Source: Sipunculus nudus
Lineage: Eukaryota; Annelida; Sipuncula; Golfingiida; Sipunculidae
Assembly: GCA_026874595.1 (NCBI GenBank)
Contig: JAPPUL010000095.1
Span: 1,366,001 to 1,430,000, forward strand
Length of the DNA: 64,000 nt
Direction of reading: 5' to 3'
In this document: positions 63,577 to 64,000 of the stretch, piece after piece
How positions within the stretch are numbered: the stretch's first letter is position 1
How the letters are laid out: every line of letters starts with the position of its first letter
Position numbers and translations under genes: made by a program
The notes under the pieces: model-generated
The model's database searches: none
The model's input: the letters and a program-made list of their open reading frames with translations, nothing else
Told to the model about the DNA's origin: nothing

Positions 63577-64000
63577 CTACGGCTGCCATTTAAGCTTTGG
63601 CCACTGCCTCGCTACCAAATTCTTCCACACAGAGCTTAACCAGCCTGCATTAGTAAAGGTATTTGCTGTAATTGCCGCTGTTGCTATCTTTCTTACCCCA
63701 GAAGCACTTCCGCTCCCAACTGCATTAATACCCGACCTGTCCAAACAGAAACTGTTTTCTATTGTGCCGCTGCCCCAGTTCCTTCCAACCAGACCGCCGA
63801 CATTGCTCCCTGTGCCCGTAACAGCTCCGGTTGCATAGCTGTTTTCTATTGTGCTCCCGTTCCATCCAACCAGACCGCCGACAACGGACCTTGTGCCCTT
63901 AACATCTCCGGTTGCATAGCTGTTTTCTATTGTGCCCCCGTTCTCTCCAACCAGCCCACCTAGCCTGCTCTTTCCCTTAACATCTCCGGTTGTATAGCTG
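63577..64000 (-). CDS. GLUG-repeat protein, 5' end outside the window
   Basis: The minus strand is open from the window edge to a TAG at 63577, about 141 residues, with no start inside the window. The product is classic GLUG sequence: repeated GGLVG...GTIENSYATGDVKG modules (three to four), then IENSFCLDRSGINAVGSG and a terminal WPKLKWQP. It is likely the end of a large secreted or surface protein. The repeated 75-90 bp units (for example accggagatgttaaggg) are close copies. Function is adhesion or surface display by family analogy. Confidence 0.85.
   Translation of the reverse strand, partial: SYTTGDVKGKSRLGGLVGENGGTIENSYATGDVKGTRSVVGGLVGWNGSTIENSYATGAVTGTGSNVGGLVGRNWGSGTIENSFCLDRSGINAVGSGSASGVRKIATAAITANTFTNAGWLSSVWKNLVARQWPKLKWQP

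Noticed and set aside
63569-63838. Plus-strand 89-residue ORF
   Set aside because: It is the antisense shadow of the GLUG gene fragment on the minus strand, whose protein has clear GLUG motifs.

Overview
The window is AT-rich bacterial chromosome, densely coded. It suggests a Gram-negative sulfur-metabolising bacterium: there is a Tat-exported periplasmic ferredoxin (DsrO), a periplasmic triheme cytochrome (DsrJ), several lipoproteins, a ModABC transporter and a DsrMKJOP membrane complex. Purine-rich coding strands with heavy ATA and AGG codon use, RNase Y, a FapA/Jag-N protein, MaeB and an HpnP-like radical SAM protein would fit a low-GC relative of the Desulfobacterota or a neighbouring phylum. 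The lineage cannot be fixed from this window. dsrEFH lies inside the dsr cluster and DsrE keeps its catalytic cysteine, which points to oxidative (reverse) Dsr sulfur metabolism or to a mixed-type lineage. dsrAB and dsrL are not in the window.

Layout. 1-7.2 kb: dsrC-M-K-E-F-H-J-O-P, one direction. 7.2-12.1 kb: HpnP-like radical SAM protein, citrate synthase, PAS sensor protein. 12.2-20.8 kb (minus): TPR lipoprotein and a cut-down division/wall cluster read as gyrI-like, murD, ftsW, ftsQ, ftsA, ftsZ, with an acylphosphatase upstream. 20.8-26.9 kb: structured intergenic DNA, a DUF2141 protein, an unknown protein, a double CDGSH protein, modABC and an exported unknown. 27.1-34.4 kb: tRNA-Asn, maeB, rsmG, parA-parB, fapA. 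34.7-41.2 kb: class I aldolase, two Fn3-like exported proteins (one with its 3' part tandemly triplicated), an acetyltransferase-like protein, HU with a textbook promoter, accB and an FKBP lipoprotein. 41.4-48.6 kb: a GlnD-like HD/ACT protein without nucleotidyltransferase, a triplicated gene junction, an exported unknown, then a sigma factor, a small helical protein and a TPR-CHAT protease. 48.6-58.8 kb: housekeeping genes (rny, gatA, glgC, trpS, glmS), an ATP-grasp/FMN-dehydrogenase fusion and a second ParB-like protein. 58.8-64 kb: MrcB-N/PDDEXK nuclease, PilZ protein, LysR regulator and two GLUG-repeat surface proteins, the last cut by the window edge.

Three things stand out. First, the sigma factor / small protein / TPR-CHAT module (44.8-48.6 kb) resembles the effector half of the type III-E CRISPR Craspase system (CASP-sigma, Csx30, Csx29) but has no cas gene beside it. 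Second, tandem repeats of 7-20 bp and of 220-290 bp are unusually common and sit at gene ends, junctions and ribosome-binding sites; one gives dsrF five in-frame ATGs on a 12-bp period. Third, an ATP-grasp domain and an FMN alpha-hydroxyacid dehydrogenase domain form one open reading frame. All calls were made by reading the sequence; no database search or computation was run.
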